The notes beneath the pieces were generated by a model. That model saw only the letters and a list, made by a program, of their open reading frames with translations, was not told where the DNA came from and made no database searches. A DNA stretch of 64,000 bases, taken from GCA-2746605 sp963704835 (GTDB taxonomy: Bacteria; Bacteroidota; Ignavibacteria; Ignavibacteriales; Melioribacteraceae). The stretch spans positions 74,295-138,294 of the forward strand of contig CAVPHW010000006.1 of assembly GCA_963704835.1 (NCBI GenBank), given 5' to 3'. Both the position numbers and the translations under genes were made by a program. Shown in pieces: positions 62,700 to 64,000 of this stretch (its first letter is position 1; each line of letters begins with the position of its first letter).

Positions 62700-62734
62700 G
62701 GTGGGCGTTTTCTCCCCATGAGGAGATGTCCACC
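62700..62734. repeat. Hairpin with arms GGTGGGC/GTCCACC and inner TCTCC/GGAGA
   Basis: Two nested stems between the aminotransferase and the phosphoesterase. A 21-base stretch (62708-62728) is closely similar to the first codons of the aminotransferase (62615-62637), so it may be a local duplication or a shared repeat. Confidence 0.5.
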
Positions 62735-62798
62735 AGAGTAAGCCTGGCCTTAATGATTTTATACGGGAATGGTAAGTAAAATGGCCTGATTTTGTTAT

Positions 62799-63453
62799 TC
62801 ATAGTATTGTTGTTTTTTCTTCATAATATTCAATGCAAATCTTAGGATACTGCAAAGTTTTCATTTTATTTATTAATATTGAGACATCGAATACAAAATG
62901 TTTCAGTTCTATTGCTCCGCTAGCTGAATCATAGATGATATAATCTGATAAATTTATGTATTTTCTATTTTGACCTAGACTACCTGTATTCACTAACAAA
63001 CTGTTATTTGATTCACGTTTAAACTGATAATGTGAATGACCAAATATATAATTCCCCTCAAGGAATTTTAATTTGAGTCAAATCCGTATCCGGGTAAATG
63101 TATTTCTCATTGATGGAATGTACAATTTTGAAGGGACCAAGATTATAGGAATCTTTATATTTTTTAATTTTTGCATTACATCTGAAATGTGGGTAACAAA
63201 AATCAAAAAATGTTTGTGCAATTAAATTTTGCCCATTATAGTAACCTAAGATATAATTTGTTTCATGATTACCAGTAAGTAAAATTATTTCGTTAAAAGT
63301 ATTTAATAATTCCACACATTCATTATCCCAAGGACCATAATTAACAACATCACCATGACAAATTATTTGATCATAGTTATTTTTTTCTAAAATAAATATT
63401 TTCTCTAGAGCTATTAAGTTCCCATGCACATCACCAAAAATTAAATACCTCAT
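62799..63453 (-). CDS. Calcineurin-like metallophosphoesterase (one frameshift)
   Basis: About 217 residues, start at the inner ATG (63453). Landmarks: FGDVHGN at 6-12, CHGDVVNYGP near 34, LLTGNHE near 61, IVHSINE near 110. In the next frame follow EGNYIFGHSHYQF and LLVNTGSLGQNR, which complete the di-metal site. The shift lies near 63062; the pieces are 63058-63453 and a tail ending at 62799. The YfcE/MJ0936 branch hydrolyses phosphodiesters or phosphate esters of low molecular weight; the substrate is not known. It lies between two sugar-nucleotide genes and is in the same orientation, perhaps in one transcript. Confidence 0.85.
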
Positions 63454-63485
63454 AAGCAATTAATAATTATTTTAAGTTAATATTA

Positions 63486-64000
63486 TTACTTACGAAAATC
63501 AATTGTGTTTTGAAGAGCTTCATCAAAACTAGTTAGATTATTACTATTAATTATTCTTTTTAATTTTGTAATATTTATTGCTGCACGAGATTGATGATTA
63601 TCTAAATTATTATTTTTTATCTTACCCAAATCAACATTAAGATTATTATAAACTTTTATGGCGAGTTGATATAAATTTATTTCTTCACCAGAAGCAATAT
63701 TTATAATACCCTCATGCTTTTTTTTAATTGATTTGGAAATTATTTTGGATGCATTTTTAACATAAAGAAAATCTGCAAAAACTAAATCGCCATTGGAAAT
63801 AATTAAATCTTCCATATAAAGTGCTTTGTCAATAAAATTACACAAAACACCTTTCCATGCCATTTTTTCTCCAAATAATGCAGATAATCTCGCATTACAA
63901 ACAGGGATACCCGTCTCATTTGATAAAACATTAAATATTAATTCTTGATTGAGTTTCGAAATACTGTAAGCTGGAGAGTTTCTAAATGGAGCAATACATA
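63486..64000 (-). CDS. NAD-dependent sugar epimerase/dehydratase, C-terminal part (runs off window)
   Basis: The frame is open to the right edge, covering the last 170 or so residues. The first visible stretch has the catalytic YxxxK (Y-S-I-S-K in NSPAYSISKLNQELI). It is followed by CNARLSALFG, a FADFLYVKNASKII segment, and IINIASGEEINLYQLA, the order typical of extended short-chain dehydrogenases acting on nucleotide sugars. The N-terminal NAD-binding motif is outside the window. It stops 26 bases before the phosphoesterase start. Substrate unknown; capsule or O-antigen sugar synthesis is likely from context. Confidence 0.88.
   Translation of the reverse strand, partial: CIAPFRNSPAYSISKLNQELIFNVLSNETGIPVCNARLSALFGEKMAWKGVLCNFIDKALYMEDLIISNGDLVFADFLYVKNASKIISKSIKKKHEGIINIASGEEINLYQLAIKVYNNLNVDLGKIKNNNLDNHQSRAAINITKLKRIINSNNLTSFDEALQNTIDFRK

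Noticed and set aside
62660..62800. 42-codon minus-strand frame starting MNNKIRPFYL
   Set aside because: It runs through the hairpin repeat and has no support beyond being open.
1..64000. rRNA or tRNA genes
   Set aside because: No stretch with the GC content, conserved blocks or cloverleaf pairing of stable RNAs was seen.

Overview
The window reads as an AT-rich chromosomal segment of a free-living, polysaccharide-degrading member of the Ignavibacteria or a close relative in the Bacteroidota/Chlorobi group. The main evidence is that about eight secreted proteins end in the same roughly 80-residue C-terminal domain (NYPNPFNP-x-T-x-I-x-Y..., then L-x-IYD-x-LG, then SGIYFY, then KKM-x-L-K). This is the type IX secretion (T9SS) type A sorting signal as it looks in Ignavibacteria. 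A PorV/PorQ-type barrel, a Reg_prop/Y_Y_Y hybrid sensor kinase, a TonB-dependent receptor without SusD, and Wzi-like capsule proteins fit the same placement. I saw no rRNA, tRNA, CRISPR array or transposase.

Layout. 0-6 kb: housekeeping and envelope genes (partial amidase-like protein, thioredoxin-like protein lacking CXXC, TonB/MORN protein, L,D-transpeptidase-like protein, a small unknown, an endonuclease/exonuclease/phosphatase family protein). 6-34 kb: a mostly minus-strand glucan-use region. It holds a modular GDPD/LamG exoenzyme, a sensor kinase and LuxR-type regulator pair, a CotH/lamin-tail protein, a GH16 lipoprotein, an SSS sugar symporter, a GH3 beta-glucosidase, a GH16-malectin protein, a PorV-like barrel, a large T9SS-type protein, a TonB-dependent receptor and a CBM9-like surface protein. 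34-42 kb: four more T9SS-exported enzymes (GH2, two SGNH esterases, GH5-CBM6). 42-46 kb: a three-gene sensing operon (membrane-anchored solute-binding protein, histidine kinase, sigma-54 activator). 46-48 kb: unknown plus-strand genes, including two tiny membrane proteins. 48-57 kb: a capsule/exopolysaccharide cluster (tyrosine autokinase, SLBB protein, two Wzi-like barrels, CapD/FlaA1-type dehydratase). 55-62 kb: an accessory zone full of short dispersed hairpin repeats, with a RelE-type toxin-antitoxin pair and two AAA/DUF4143 ATPases. 61-64 kb: sugar-nucleotide genes (DegT aminotransferase, partial epimerase) and a metallophosphoesterase.

How the genes fit together (inference): secreted GH16, GH5 and GH2 enzymes plus esterases would cut and deacylate a beta-glucan-like polymer outside the cell. 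The TonB receptor would import oligosaccharides, the GH3 lipoprotein would release glucose, and the SSS symporter would take it across the inner membrane. The kinases and the solute-binding-protein/kinase/sigma-54 operon would sense the products.

A caution: about fifteen genes carry one or more single-base frameshifts, several at conserved motifs that continue perfectly in the next frame. This may be consensus error in the assembly rather than real gene decay, so for these genes I give the span of the whole gene and describe the break.
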